This document shows positions 27,705-36,364 of a DNA stretch of 64,000 nt, piece after piece (within the stretch, counting starts at the first letter, position 1; every line of letters begins with the position of its first letter). Below the pieces are notes generated by a model. The model had not been told where the DNA came from. It saw only the letters and a program-made list of their open reading frames with translations, and did not search any database. Source of the stretch: Acidobacteriaceae bacterium (GTDB lineage Bacteria > Acidobacteriota > Terriglobia > Terriglobales > Acidobacteriaceae); contig CAHJWL010000007.1 of assembly GCA_903642235.1 (NCBI GenBank), positions 124,001 to 188,000 on the forward strand. The letters run 5' to 3'. Made by a program: the position numbers and the translations under genes.

Positions 27705-28621
27705 CCTGGGAACCCGTCATACAGCTGCACAATCTCACAAAAGCTTACGGCCAGGCCGCAGCCGTGACGGGATTGAACCTCGCCATAAGGCCGAATCAGG
27801 TGACGGCGTTTCTCGGCGTTAACGGCGCCGGCAAAACCACGACGATCAAGATGCTGCTAGGAATGATTCAACCCAGCAACGGAGATGCCTTTGTGCTGGG
27901 AACGAGCATCCGCAATGCGAAGGACTCCGTCAGCCTGAGACGGGACATAGCCTACGTAAGTGAAAGTAAGCAGCTCTATGACTACATGACTGTAGGCCAA
28001 ATTCTCCGCTTCACGAGACCTTTCTACTCGGATTGGGACACGGGGCTGGAGAAGGAGCTCTTGGACACATTCGAGCTGCCTCTCGACCACCGGATCAAGT
28101 CGCTTTCGAAGGGCATGCGAACGAAGACCGCACTGCTTCTTGCATTCGCCCGCCGTCCGAAACTCCTGGTGCTTGATGAGCCGAGTGACGGTCTCGATCC
28201 GATCGGCATCGAGCAGATGCTGCAAAGGCTTGTCACTCAGTGCAGCGAAGGAACGACTGTCTTCTTCTCTTCCCATCAGATCGCCGAAGTTGAGCGGGTC
28301 GCCGACAACGTTTGCATGCTGCACCGTGGCTCATTGGTGCTTGACTCGCCGATGGACCAATTGCGTGAGTCTTACCGGCAGGTCGACGTTGGCTTCTCCC
28401 ATCCAATCGATCCCTCAGCAATGCTCATGCCTGGTGTAGAGAACATCCGGTGCGACGGACGCCAGATGAGGATCACGGTCCGCGAAAACGCTGACTTGGT
28501 GATGGGAAGAGCAAACGATCTCGGCGCAATTTCCGTTGAGGCGGCCCCAGTGGGCTTGAGAGAGATCTTTCTTGAGAAAGCCGGAGGACCGAAATATTGC
28601 TCTGGTACAAAGCCTGGTTAG
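27701..28621 (+). CDS. ABC transporter ATP-binding protein
   Basis: 306 residues from a GTG overlapping the regulator stop. Walker A is GVNGAGKT (near residue 45), the signature is LSKGMRTK, Walker B is LLVLDEPSDGLDP, and the H-loop is SSHQIAEVERV. It is a single nucleotide-binding domain with a C-terminal regulatory extension, as in YtrB/CcmA-like exporters. It would power the small membrane protein encoded next. In this operon type the exporters often respond to cell-wall or peptide antibiotics; that is family knowledge, not shown here. Confidence 0.9.
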   Translation: MTWEPVIQLHNLTKAYGQAAAVTGLNLAIRPNQVTAFLGVNGAGKTTTIKMLLGMIQPSNGDAFVLGTSIRNAKDSVSLRRDIAYVSESKQLYDYMTVGQILRFTRPFYSDWDTGLEKELLDTFELPLDHRIKSLSKGMRTKTALLLAFARRPKLLVLDEPSDGLDPIGIEQMLQRLVTQCSEGTTVFFSSHQIAEVERVADNVCMLHRGSLVLDSPMDQLRESYRQVDVGFSHPIDPSAMLMPGVENIRCDGRQMRITVRENADLVMGRANDLGAISVEAAPVGLREIFLEKAGGPKYCSGTKPG

Positions 28622-29304
28622 AGACCCGGATGCGCTTCTGCATAGCTCTGGTGCTTTGTGTGGGTCTTTGCTCGGAACTCATCATCTCTCTTCCCCGGTC
28701 CGGATCAGGAAGTGTAGATCTCGTGGGTCTACATGGAGTCCATTCCGCGCTCGTCTTCGTCTGGACGTTGGGTGTCACCCTGTTGATGATGGGAGGATTG
28801 CTGAGCGAGAGGGCCGGTGGATCTTCATCCTTCACCTTGTCGCTGCCTGTGAGTCGCTTCCATCTTATGGCCGTTAGAACGCTCGTCGGGGCCATCGAGA
28901 GTATCGGTCTAGCAGCGGCCCCATGGGTTGCCATGTTGATCCTTGCGGGCCATAACGGGGAACCTCGGCGATATCTGACACAAGCCGGTCTACACATTCT
29001 TCTGTTGCTTGGAGGGGGAAGCGTCCTTCTGACGATGACCCTGCTGTTGTCTACACTGATTGAGGGGGAGTACACGGCACCTACTGCAAGCTTGGGCATC
29101 ATCATCCTGCTTGCGTACACCTTCAGCGGGAATGACCTCGTTGCCTACAGTCCGTTTGCGTTTATGACTGGCCTTAGATACTTCAACCGTCGTGATGGAG
29201 CCCTATCGGGGCCTGTGCCCTGGATTCCCGCCCTCTATTTTCTGGCGGCTGCAGCATGCTTGTTTGCCGTGTCGGTCACTATTATCAGGCGCCGGGATTT
29301 CTAA
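28597..29304 (+). CDS. ABC transporter membrane subunit
   Basis: 235 residues from a TTG at 28597, overlapping the end of the ATPase gene by 25 bp. About six hydrophobic segments are visible (for example FCIALVLCVGLCSELII, SALVFVWTLGVTLLMMGGLL, IPALYFLAAAACLFAVSVTI). An ABC-2-like pattern LSERAGGSSSFTLSLPVSRF lies between helices 2 and 3. It forms the permease for the ATPase just upstream. No ATG start is available, so the TTG is inferred from position and overlap. Confidence 0.75.
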   Translation: MLWYKAWLETRMRFCIALVLCVGLCSELIISLPRSGSGSVDLVGLHGVHSALVFVWTLGVTLLMMGGLLSERAGGSSSFTLSLPVSRFHLMAVRTLVGAIESIGLAAAPWVAMLILAGHNGEPRRYLTQAGLHILLLLGGGSVLLTMTLLLSTLIEGEYTAPTASLGIIILLAYTFSGNDLVAYSPFAFMTGLRYFNRRDGALSGPVPWIPALYFLAAAACLFAVSVTIIRRRDF

Positions 29305-29409
29305 TCGAGGCCGCCGGCCTACGCGTTACAGCAAGAAGTTCACTTGCAAGCTAAGAGCGGGAAGGAACCTGAATAACCTCAAGAGTAGCCGAGTCGCTCA
29401 TCCGCCATG

Positions 29410-29485
29410 CTGTCACAAACGAAGGTTTGTAACAGCGTACCCGTCCTCGATTCCCTACAACAACGTTTTATCGGGAACATATGTC
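29410..29485 (+). repeat. Cassette-like repeat, copy f (divergent)
   Basis: The core reads ATTCCCTACAACAACG then TTTTATCGGGAACATATG (29450-29483), matching the consensus with one inserted base. A 10-bp near-perfect hairpin (TGTCACAAAC / GTTTGTAACA, 29411-29434) precedes it, in the place where other copies have their apical hairpin. It lies in the 253-bp gap after the ABC permease. No plus-strand gene follows it directly. Confidence 0.5.
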
Positions 29486-29557
29486 CACGCTCTGGGCAAA
29501 GATCGGCCATCACGACCCGTTGTGACCTGAATCCAAGTACACAACGGGCATGACGTG

Positions 29558-30337
29558 CTAAATCAGAGTTCCACCCGAGACCTCAATACGCTGGGCGTTC
29601 ACCCAACGGTTCTCCTCGGAGAGGAGCGAAGCGATCATCGGTCCGATATCGTCGGGTTGGCCGACCCGTCCCAGCGCCGTGAGGCTGGCAACCTGCTTAT
29701 TGACCGCAGGGTTGTCTCGAACCATACCACCGCTGAAATCAGTTGCGATGGCACCCGGAGCCACGGTGTTGACAGCGATACCACGTGGCCCCAGTTCTTT
29801 TGCCAAGTATCTTGTAAGCACCTCGACAGCACCCTTCATGCAGGCATACGCGGTGCTTCCCGGGAATGCAAAACGTGCCAGTCCTGAAGAGATCATGACA
29901 ATCCGTCCGCCATCATTGAGCAGCGGCAGGAGCTTTTGCGTGAGAAAGAACACACCCTTGAAATGAATGTTGTAAAGGCTGTCGAGGTCTTCTTCAGTCA
30001 CCTTGTCAAAGGGGGCGTGATGCGAAGTGCCGGCGTTGTTGACCAGATAGTCAAAATGCTCCACTCCCATCTTCTTGAGGGCGACTACGACGTTCTGTAC
30101 GAATGGATCGAAGGTGGTGATCCTTCCGGCGTCGAGCTGCAGTGCAATGGCCTTTGCTCCGATCTGGGCCACCTCTTTGACAAGGCTGTCAGCTTCTGTA
30201 CGATTGGAGTTGTAGGTGAAGATCGAGTCTACGCCTCGGCGGGCCAGACTCAACACGGTATTACGCCCGAGTCCACGGCTTCCGCCAGTTACGATTGCAA
30301 GTTTCTGACCTTTTTGTGCTGTTTTCACTTCAGACAT
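29558..30337 (-). CDS. SDR-family NAD(P)-dependent oxidoreductase
   Basis: About 259 residues from the ATG at 30337 (MSEVKTAQKG), which has GGGAGTG upstream; the frame also opens from a GTG at 30355. Classical SDR motifs are present: the cofactor loop TGGSRGLG, NNAG in LVNNAGTSHHAP, catalytic Ser in VMISSGLA, and YACMK (Tyr and Lys). The C-terminal block is VNAQRIEVSGG. It would reduce or oxidise a small alcohol or ketone. It is divergently transcribed from the AraC-type gene, a common regulator-target arrangement. The substrate is not predictable. Confidence 0.9.
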   Translation of the reverse strand: MSEVKTAQKGQKLAIVTGGSRGLGRNTVLSLARRGVDSIFTYNSNRTEADSLVKEVAQIGAKAIALQLDAGRITTFDPFVQNVVVALKKMGVEHFDYLVNNAGTSHHAPFDKVTEEDLDSLYNIHFKGVFFLTQKLLPLLNDGGRIVMISSGLARFAFPGSTAYACMKGAVEVLTRYLAKELGPRGIAVNTVAPGAIATDFSGGMVRDNPAVNKQVASLTALGRVGQPDDIGPMIASLLSEENRWVNAQRIEVSGGTLI

Positions 30338-30469
30338 TCTCACTCCCAATGACACGTTTTCATGTCAGACTACGTTCCAGGCACAGACAAAACCAGACCG
30401 AAACTTCCTTCGTTCTTGCCTATTCCTGCTTCGGTGACGAACTCATTTGCTAGGCCCGAGGGTGACCAC

Positions 30470-31345
30470 ATGGAAGAATGTCTCGCAGAACTCGTGTTGC
30501 GGTACACCGAAGCGCAGCCCGGCCAAAGCCCTTTTCCGACCTGCATTGAAGGCTTGACGATCCTGCGATCGGATCACCAACGCCGGGCCAACCCCTTGAT
30601 CTACAAGCCTGCCCTCTGTATTACAGTGCAGGGATCGAAATCAGCTGCTTTCGGTAATCAGAGCCATCGGTACGGTGCCGGTCAGGCCTTGCTTGTGAGC
30701 GTCGAGATGCCCGGTTTCGGGACTGTTACGGAGGCAAGCGCTGACAAGCCTTATCTCGGAGTAATTCTTGAGCTCGATCTCGCGGTCCTGCGAGCCGTTG
30801 CTAGTGAGCTTGTACATCCTCCCAGACCCAGCGAAAGCATCGGGAATGGTGTATTTGTGACCGACTTCGACGGCCCTCTGGAGGACTGCACGCTCCGCCT
30901 TCTCCGTCTACTCGATCGCCCCCGCGCCATACCTATTCTTTATCCAGCCATCATGCGGGAGATCTGTTACTGGCTGCTGTCCGGCCCACATGGCGGGGAC
31001 GTGGTCAAGATGACGCTAAGCAACAATCATGAGCATCGCATTCTTGATGCCATTCACTACCTCCGCGATCATTTCGCAGAGTCGGTTCGCATCGGCGACT
31101 TAGCTGCCGTCGCTCAACTCAGCCCTTCAGCCTTTCATCGTCAATTCAAAGCTGTCACAGCTATGACTCCGCTCCAATATCAAAAGCAGCTTCGTCTTCT
31201 CGAAGCTCGGCGCTTGATGACCGCCAGTGCAGCGAACGTGGAAGATGCAGCGTTCCGCGTCGGTTATGAAAGCCCCTCACAGTTCAGCCGTGAATACGGC
31301 CGCATGTTCGGCCTGCCACCCCGACGCGACGTAAACCAAATTTAA
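30470..31345 (+). CDS. AraC-family transcriptional regulator (AraC_N type)
   Basis: 291 residues from the ATG at 30470, with GAGGGTG upstream; this matches the usual N-terminus (MEECLAELVLRYTE). The frame is open from 30362, but that start would sit in the promoter region of the divergent SDR gene. The N-domain (ITVQGSKSAAFGNQSHRYGA) is followed by two helix-turn-helix units (IGDLAAVAQLSPSAFHRQFK and VEDAAFRVGYESPSQFSREY). It probably activates the divergent oxidoreductase gene in response to a small molecule. Confidence 0.88.
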   Translation: MEECLAELVLRYTEAQPGQSPFPTCIEGLTILRSDHQRRANPLIYKPALCITVQGSKSAAFGNQSHRYGAGQALLVSVEMPGFGTVTEASADKPYLGVILELDLAVLRAVASELVHPPRPSESIGNGVFVTDFDGPLEDCTLRLLRLLDRPRAIPILYPAIMREICYWLLSGPHGGDVVKMTLSNNHEHRILDAIHYLRDHFAESVRIGDLAAVAQLSPSAFHRQFKAVTAMTPLQYQKQLRLLEARRLMTASAANVEDAAFRVGYESPSQFSREYGRMFGLPPRRDVNQI

Positions 31346-31421
31346 ACACATTGCTGCTTAAATGTGGGCGCTTCCAGTTGTGCAGTCGGGGAATCGTTCT
31401 ATTGACAACCAAATGTTTACG

Positions 31422-31540
31422 CCAGGAGCGAGCCGCGGAGCTGCGGCGGAGGCTCGAGATAGGAGAAAATAAGTCTCCCTAGCGCGAGAGTTCGGAGTGG
31501 ACCGGACGACGGTGTACCGCTATGCGAAGCTTTGGTGGTT
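31422..31540 (+). pseudogene. C-terminal remnant of a serine recombinase
   Basis: Reading frame one gives QERAAELRRRLEIGENKS and then a stop; shifting one base gives LAREFGVDRTTVYRYAKL. Together these match the linker and helix-turn-helix end of resolvase/invertase proteins. A frameshift at about 31480 separates them, and nothing of the catalytic domain remains. It lies just upstream of cassette-like repeat copy a. Confidence 0.55.
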
Positions 31541-31628
31541 ACTGCGGTTGATGTGGCCGAGGTCGCTCGGAAAATCAACGGCACTTGGCCATCGCCCGAT
31601 TGATACCGACGAGTCGCGTTGTCGTCAG

Positions 31629-31705
31629 TAACGCGCCTCAGCGGCGGGTCTGGCCAGGACAAAGCCGCCAGCTTCCCACAACGGCGTTTCTGGGGAGTAA
31701 TGACC
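31629..31705 (+). repeat. Cassette-like imperfect dyad, copy a
   Basis: The core is CTTCCCACAACGGCGTTT followed by CTGGGGAGTAATG. The outer arms TCAGTAACGC and GCGTTTCTGG pair at 8 of 10 positions, the inner arms GGCGG and CCGCC pair fully, and an apical GTCTGGCCAGGAC hairpin lies between. The start codon of the TonB-domain gene is 46 bp after GCGTTT. With copy b it encloses exactly that one gene. Confidence 0.6.
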
Positions 31706-31730
31706 TGCCCTTGCGATATCGTGGTGATCG

Positions 31731-32204
31731 ATGACGGTCAAGTTTGCACTTGTCGCTTCGTGCTTTCTCTTCAGCCAGGCGATGTTCACCGTGGCGCAGG
31801 ATCGAAAGCCCATAGCCATTCCCGAGAGAACGATGGCGGCGAGGTTGCAGACGTTTGCGACTCCTGCTTTCTCGACGCCTGCTTCGGCAAGTCGCTGCTC
31901 TAGCGCACTAGCGGTCGTTCATATCATCGTTGACGGCGATGGGCATGTAAGCAGTGCCGACTACTTAAGTGGCTACGATGATTTGAAAGAACCCGCACTG
32001 GCTGCCGTGCGACGATGGACTTACAAGCCCCGTCTCATTGACGGTCAGCCTGTACTGGTTGACACCAAAGCATCCATCTTCTACCTCGGTGACGGGACTT
32101 CGATGCCGATGTACGTGCCTGATGGAAAAGGCGGCACAAAGGGCGGGAACATCATTCCACTCCCGCCTGGTTGCGGCCAAGGACCGCAGATTAACAGGGA
32201 CTAG
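31731..32204 (+). CDS. Secreted TonB C-terminal-like domain protein (single-gene cassette-like unit)
   Basis: 157 residues with a signal peptide (ALVASCFLFSQAMFTVAQ). It contains a TonB_C/energy-transducer fold (VVHIIVDGDGHVSSADYLSG, DLKEPALAAVRRWTYKPRLI, GQPVLVDTKASIFYL), where RWTYKP is the family signature. There is no N-terminal membrane anchor or Pro-rich linker, so it is not a full TonB. Acidobacterial genomes hold many such stand-alone domains of unknown role. It is bounded on both sides by the cassette-like repeats a and b. Its last residues are Gly/Pro-rich. Confidence 0.75.
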   Translation: MTVKFALVASCFLFSQAMFTVAQDRKPIAIPERTMAARLQTFATPAFSTPASASRCSSALAVVHIIVDGDGHVSSADYLSGYDDLKEPALAAVRRWTYKPRLIDGQPVLVDTKASIFYLGDGTSMPMYVPDGKGGTKGGNIIPLPPGCGQGPQINRD

Positions 32205-32263
32205 TATCTCCGCCTCAACATTGGCGGCTCAGCCGGATCGGTACCGCAGAGTCGCATCATCGG

Positions 32264-32342
32264 AAACGGTCCGGCCCAAACCGGCGTCGAGGCGCGACAG
32301 ATCGGCCAACTTCCCACAACCGCGTTTATCAGGAGCTATCTC
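32264..32342 (+). repeat. Cassette-like imperfect dyad, copy b
   Basis: The core is CTTCCCACAACCGCGTTT followed by ATCAGGAGCTAT. The apical hairpin is GTCG-aggcg-CGAC, with AAACGG upstream partly pairing with the core. The segment from the apical GAC to GCGTTT is nearly identical in length and sequence to copy a. It begins 60 bp after the TonB-domain stop. The rest of 32205-32501 has no supported gene. Confidence 0.6.
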
Positions 32343-32501
32343 TGTCTCCGACTTGCCAGCGGAGTTCGATTATGCCTAAAGCTGCATAATATCGCTCCTC
32401 GAAGAAAAGCCAGTGAAACGAGATTCTGCGAAGTTTCGACATTGCAACCATCCGGACTGCTCGGCCCGGCTAAGGTCATTGCCGAAGCCTAAGCGGTGCT
32501 C

Positions 32502-33776
32502 TCAACGATGTGGAACGGCAAGATTCGATGCCCCAGGCCTCGATTCTGAGGCCTGTCTTGGTATGACAGGGCGACGCATCTTCTTAATGAAGATAAGAAA
32601 TCCGGTCACACTCAGCATGACGATCACCAGGCCCGTGATGCAAACAAGCACTCGAAACCACAGACCGAACACCTGCGCCTCATGCAGATTCTCGATCCAT
32701 GTAGAAAAGGTGTTTGCCGATGTCTCTCCAGTGGGTACGGTGACTGTCAGAACCTCCGCTGCATCCCGCCCAAAGGTGATCTGGGTGTTGCCCAGTATCC
32801 CGATGTCCCGTGTGCTCTTCACGCGATACATGAAGACGCATCGCTGGGGGTCATAGCTGATGAAACGCTCCGAGCGCACCCGGAATTGCAGCCGTTGCGC
32901 CTGCTGATCCATCAAACCCTGCGCCCTGCGATAGGCGTCCTGCCAGTCCAAGGCTGGAGCTGGAACGGCACTGCAGAACGAGTTGGAGGGCGCGTAACGC
33001 TCATCCGAAGCGCCAAAGATATGCATGACTGGGCCATACACAGAGGGCAGGTTGAAGGCTACGCCAGACCACGCAAAGATCAGCAGCATGACCCAGAGCC
33101 ACAGGCCGCTGGCGCGGTGCAGATCGTAGGTGCGACGAGCGGCACCTTGCCTCCAGCGGATGATCCACGCGGGACGCCAGCGCATGGGCCATCGTCGGAT
33201 ACGCGCTGCCAAGGGCTTCCCAGTTGCCTTTGTTCTTGCCGGAAACGTCAGGTACATTCCGATGAAGCAGTCGATGGTCCAGAGCAGTGCGGCGATTCCA
33301 AGGGATAGCTGCCCGACTTCGCCGAGCGCAAGTTCCTCATGCAGACGATAGACAAATGGAATCAGGTTTTTTCGCCCCTGGAAGATGTCGCCGGTCATGC
33401 GTTCGCCGAGGATACGCCCGGTATACGAATCGACAAATACGGTGTCGTTCTCTAAGTGCTGAGGTCCATTCCCATTTACTGCGGGAGGCAATTCCAGGGA
33501 GAACTGAACGGGAGCATCCGGCAGCCGCTGAAGATCGGCTCCGTTCACCTGAGCTTCAGGGTGGGCATGTGCCACAATCTCCCGCAATAGAAAGGGATCG
33601 AGCATCGCCATCGAGGGACTATGTGCTGGCAACACGAAGAGCTTTGGAGCGAAGACCCGCTCCAGAGCGTCATTCCATGCAATCACCGATCCCGTAAGCC
33701 CAACCACGGAGAGGAATACTGCCAGCAGCAGGCCGTTGACCCGATGCACCAGCATCCAGAAGCGACGCCGACTCAT
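32502..33776 (-). CDS. PepSY-associated membrane protein (putative siderophore-iron reductase)
   Basis: 424 residues with four membrane helices: RRRFWMLVHRVNGLLLAVFL at the start, LSLGIAALLWTIDCFIGMYL, LWLWVMLLIFAWSGVAFNLP, and LVCITGLVIVMLSVTGFLIF near the end. Conserved His residues include HRVNG and LHRASGLWLW, typical of the PepSY_TM family that reduces ferric siderophores at the inner membrane. It lies 9 bp from the TonB-dependent siderophore receptor gene on the same strand and would act after uptake. The last 20 residues overlap a strong inverted repeat and are unlike the family. Confidence 0.85.
   Translation of the reverse strand: MSRRRFWMLVHRVNGLLLAVFLSVVGLTGSVIAWNDALERVFAPKLFVLPAHSPSMAMLDPFLLREIVAHAHPEAQVNGADLQRLPDAPVQFSLELPPAVNGNGPQHLENDTVFVDSYTGRILGERMTGDIFQGRKNLIPFVYRLHEELALGEVGQLSLGIAALLWTIDCFIGMYLTFPARTKATGKPLAARIRRWPMRWRPAWIIRWRQGAARRTYDLHRASGLWLWVMLLIFAWSGVAFNLPSVYGPVMHIFGASDERYAPSNSFCSAVPAPALDWQDAYRRAQGLMDQQAQRLQFRVRSERFISYDPQRCVFMYRVKSTRDIGILGNTQITFGRDAAEVLTVTVPTGETSANTFSTWIENLHEAQVFGLWFRVLVCITGLVIVMLSVTGFLIFIKKMRRPVIPRQASESRPGASNLAVPHR
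32534..32555 (-). terminator. Inverted repeat at the end of the receptor-PepSY operon
   Basis: A perfect 8-bp stem CAGGCCTC / GAGGCCTG with a 6-nt loop lies inside the last codons of the PepSY gene. There is no T-tract. It could be a terminator or part of a decayed element that extended the reading frame. Confidence 0.4.
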
Positions 33777-33785
33777 ACATCGATC

Positions 33786-36146
33786 CTAGCGGTTATGCCG
33801 CGATGGGTTGATCTTCAGGCTGAAGATCGCGTTAGTCGGGGTGCCAGGATACAGCTCATAGTTCTGCGACGTGTAGTAGACGACGTTGCTGATGTTCTGG
33901 ACGTTGGCGGAGAGCTCGATAGAGGGGCGAAGATGCCAATGCACGGCTGCGTCGAACCGGTTGTATTTCGGAATCATAATTGTGTTGGGAAGTTGCGCTT
34001 CGCGCTGGCCCACGGCGAACCAGCCGAAGTTCACGTCGACTCGACTGTGCGGTACATGGGCCTCCGCCCACATGGCACCCTGAAGGCGTGGTACGTTCAG
34101 CAGCCGCGAACCGACGGGAATCGTGTTGTCCGCTGTCACCACGGCCCGCATATCGGCGATGTTGGCCCGAAGCAGGACACCATGCCGTAGCTGTACGGTC
34201 GCGTCTGCTTCCGCACCGGCAGACTCTTCAGCGCCTGTGAGGATCGAGTAGTCGGGGTGGTTTGGATCGCCTTCGGCGTTGTTGGTCTTGGTGATGCGGA
34301 AAAGGTCCGCTGAGGCAGTCCAGCGCCGATCGTTCGAGCTGTACTTTACCCCGACTTCTTCCTGACGGCCTCGCGATGGCTTGGGGGTTTCTCCGTTGAA
34401 GAGGACCGTCCCCTGCTGCGGATTGAAGCTGCTGGCGTAGTTGGCATAGAGCGACAAGACCGGGGCAGGTTGATAGACCACGCCGACGCGGGGAGAGAAG
34501 GCACCCTGATTGAGCCGCGTCGTGTAATCCGCGACGACATCGCCGTCGTGATAGTTGAACTGGTCCTGCCTCACGCCCGCAAGAACGTGAATGCGTGAGC
34601 CAATGGAGATCAGATCTTGCGCGTAGCTTCCCGTGTCGTAGGTATAGCCGTGGAAGAGTCCCGTGGATGGGCCCTGTATACGTTGAAAGCCGCCATACGC
34701 GGGGTGAAACGGGTCGATATCCGGCACGTCGAGCGTCCCGATGCCAAGGCTGGTGCTGTTTTCGGTGAAGTTATAGAAGCTGTAGATGCGCTGGTAGTCC
34801 ACTCCAACTACCAAATGGTGATGCAGGTGGAAGGTGTCCGCATCGCCCGCGACCTCGCCGAGGCCGTTGAGGAACGAACTTTCGCCGTAGACGATAGTCA
34901 ACTCACGCGCCAGGAGCGCGGGACTGTTTGGATCGGTTCCGTCGACCTCAACGTTGTTGCGATAGTCGCTTAGCTGGAAGAGGTTCGCGCCGGCCCGGGC
35001 CGACCAGCTCTTCCCGAGTCCGTGCTGCACCATGCCGGAGTAATTGTTGTTGCGCTGTTTGTAATTGTCGTCGGGTTCTCCGAGGTTGCGCGAGATCGGA
35101 AGCTGGAAAGGCAGGCTGGGGTTATCGCTGAGGATCGGCAGACCCCGGTCGGCAGAGCCATTCAGGTAGAAGACATTGGCGGATGCCTGAACGAGGGTAT
35201 TCGGCGTGGCGTTCCAATCGAGGCTGACCCCGGTCGTGAAGCGGTCGCCGTAGATGAAGTCGCGGAAGCTGCCCGTATGCTCGGAAGCGCCAGTCGAACG
35301 AATGCGAAGGGTATTTGTGATTGGAGTTCCGAGATCATACTGGCCCCGGAAGGTTCCGTATGTGCCGGTGGTGAGAAAGACCTCGGACACGGGACTCGCT
35401 AATGGACGTTTGGTGACTACGTTGATAACGCCGCCGGGCTCAAGGAAACCTTCGGTCACCGACGATGGACCCTTGATGACCTCAACTCGTTCCACCTCGG
35501 AGATGTCGTTGACGGTGCCGTAGAAATCACGACGGAAGCCGTTGTAGAGACTCGTTGAGGCGTCAAAGCCACGGATATTGAAGTCGTCTGTAACGCCGAA
35601 GTAGGCTTCCTTGCTCGTGACTCCGCTCACGTTGCGGACGACATCAAGGATTCGCGTAAAGCCCTGATCTTGGGCGAGAGTGACAGGCACACTCTGAATG
35701 GCAAGCGGCACGACCATCGGGTCTGCATCCAGCTTGACGACTTGAACGGCATCCTGCCGTGCCTGGACTGTGACCGATGTGGTTACGTCGGCGATTTGAA
35801 GTTTGACGAGGATCGTACGGCCATCTGCCCCTACAGGAAGGGTAAGTACCTGGGCGTAAGGAGTGAACCCTGAAGCTTGGACCTTGACGGTGCAGGTGCT
35901 CTGAGCAGCTTCGACCTCGAAGGAGCCATCGGCCGTAGATGTAGTCTCTCTGAGGTATGGGCCACACTGCGCGGTCAGCTTCGCGTTGGGAATCGCCGCG
36001 TCGGAAGAATCGACGATCTTCCCATGAAGCGATGATGTGGCGGCCTTTGCAGCGATTCCAGACAGCGATATCAGGATCAAAATGCTAAGTTTGCCCCATA
36101 ACGAATAGCTAAAACCTGACAGTGTGCTTCTTTTTGTAGCGCTCAT
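33786..36146 (-). CDS. TonB-dependent siderophore receptor
   Basis: 786 residues from the ATG at 36146, which has GGAGAG directly upstream; a longer frame opens at 36170. It has a signal peptide, a carboxypeptidase-regulatory-like domain (SLHGKIVDSSDAAIPNAKLT), then a plug with VNDISEVERVEVIKGPSSVT and LEPGGVINVVTKRP, which are typical of ferric-siderophore receptors. A 22-strand-type barrel follows with AYANYASSF-like and VGVKYSSNDRRW strands. It is followed by the PepSY gene. Tandem operator-like repeats lie about 85-115 bp upstream, suggesting metal or redox control. The siderophore type is not predictable. Confidence 0.88.
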   Translation of the reverse strand: MSATKRSTLSGFSYSLWGKLSILILISLSGIAAKAATSSLHGKIVDSSDAAIPNAKLTAQCGPYLRETTSTADGSFEVEAAQSTCTVKVQASGFTPYAQVLTLPVGADGRTILVKLQIADVTTSVTVQARQDAVQVVKLDADPMVVPLAIQSVPVTLAQDQGFTRILDVVRNVSGVTSKEAYFGVTDDFNIRGFDASTSLYNGFRRDFYGTVNDISEVERVEVIKGPSSVTEGFLEPGGVINVVTKRPLASPVSEVFLTTGTYGTFRGQYDLGTPITNTLRIRSTGASEHTGSFRDFIYGDRFTTGVSLDWNATPNTLVQASANVFYLNGSADRGLPILSDNPSLPFQLPISRNLGEPDDNYKQRNNNYSGMVQHGLGKSWSARAGANLFQLSDYRNNVEVDGTDPNSPALLARELTIVYGESSFLNGLGEVAGDADTFHLHHHLVVGVDYQRIYSFYNFTENSTSLGIGTLDVPDIDPFHPAYGGFQRIQGPSTGLFHGYTYDTGSYAQDLISIGSRIHVLAGVRQDQFNYHDGDVVADYTTRLNQGAFSPRVGVVYQPAPVLSLYANYASSFNPQQGTVLFNGETPKPSRGRQEEVGVKYSSNDRRWTASADLFRITKTNNAEGDPNHPDYSILTGAEESAGAEADATVQLRHGVLLRANIADMRAVVTADNTIPVGSRLLNVPRLQGAMWAEAHVPHSRVDVNFGWFAVGQREAQLPNTIMIPKYNRFDAAVHWHLRPSIELSANVQNISNVVYYTSQNYELYPGTPTNAIFSLKINPSRHNR

Positions 36147-36230
36147 TTCTCTCCAAACGTGAAGTCTCACAAAAAACTCGCAGGCGACCAGACTGGCGAT
36201 CCATCGCCACCCTGATTCGCAGGGGCAATA

Positions 36231-36300
36231 TCAGACTGATTCGGTCGTAGTAGTGGTGAACTCAGACTAAATCGGTCTTATATTTTTGGCAAATCGGTTT
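36231..36300. promoter_or_regulatory. Tandem operator-like repeats upstream of the siderophore receptor
   Basis: AGACTGATTCGGTC (36233-36246) and AGACTAAATCGGTCT (36264-36278) are 31 bp apart, about three helical turns, and a partial third copy AAATCGGTTTT follows at 36291. The second copy is an inverted repeat (AGAC...GTCT). They sit 85-155 bp upstream of the receptor start. Regulators of the Rrf2 or Fur classes are plausible; this is inference. Confidence 0.5.
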
Positions 36301-36364
36301 TGACATGTCAATTCGGGGCCCTAGCATTAGTAACGAGAGGTCGCATAGTGTGGAGTGACGCCGG

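Noticed and set aside
31629-32342. CRISPR array
   Set aside because: Repeats are hundreds of bases apart and separated by genes, not by uniform short spacers, and no cas gene is present in the window.
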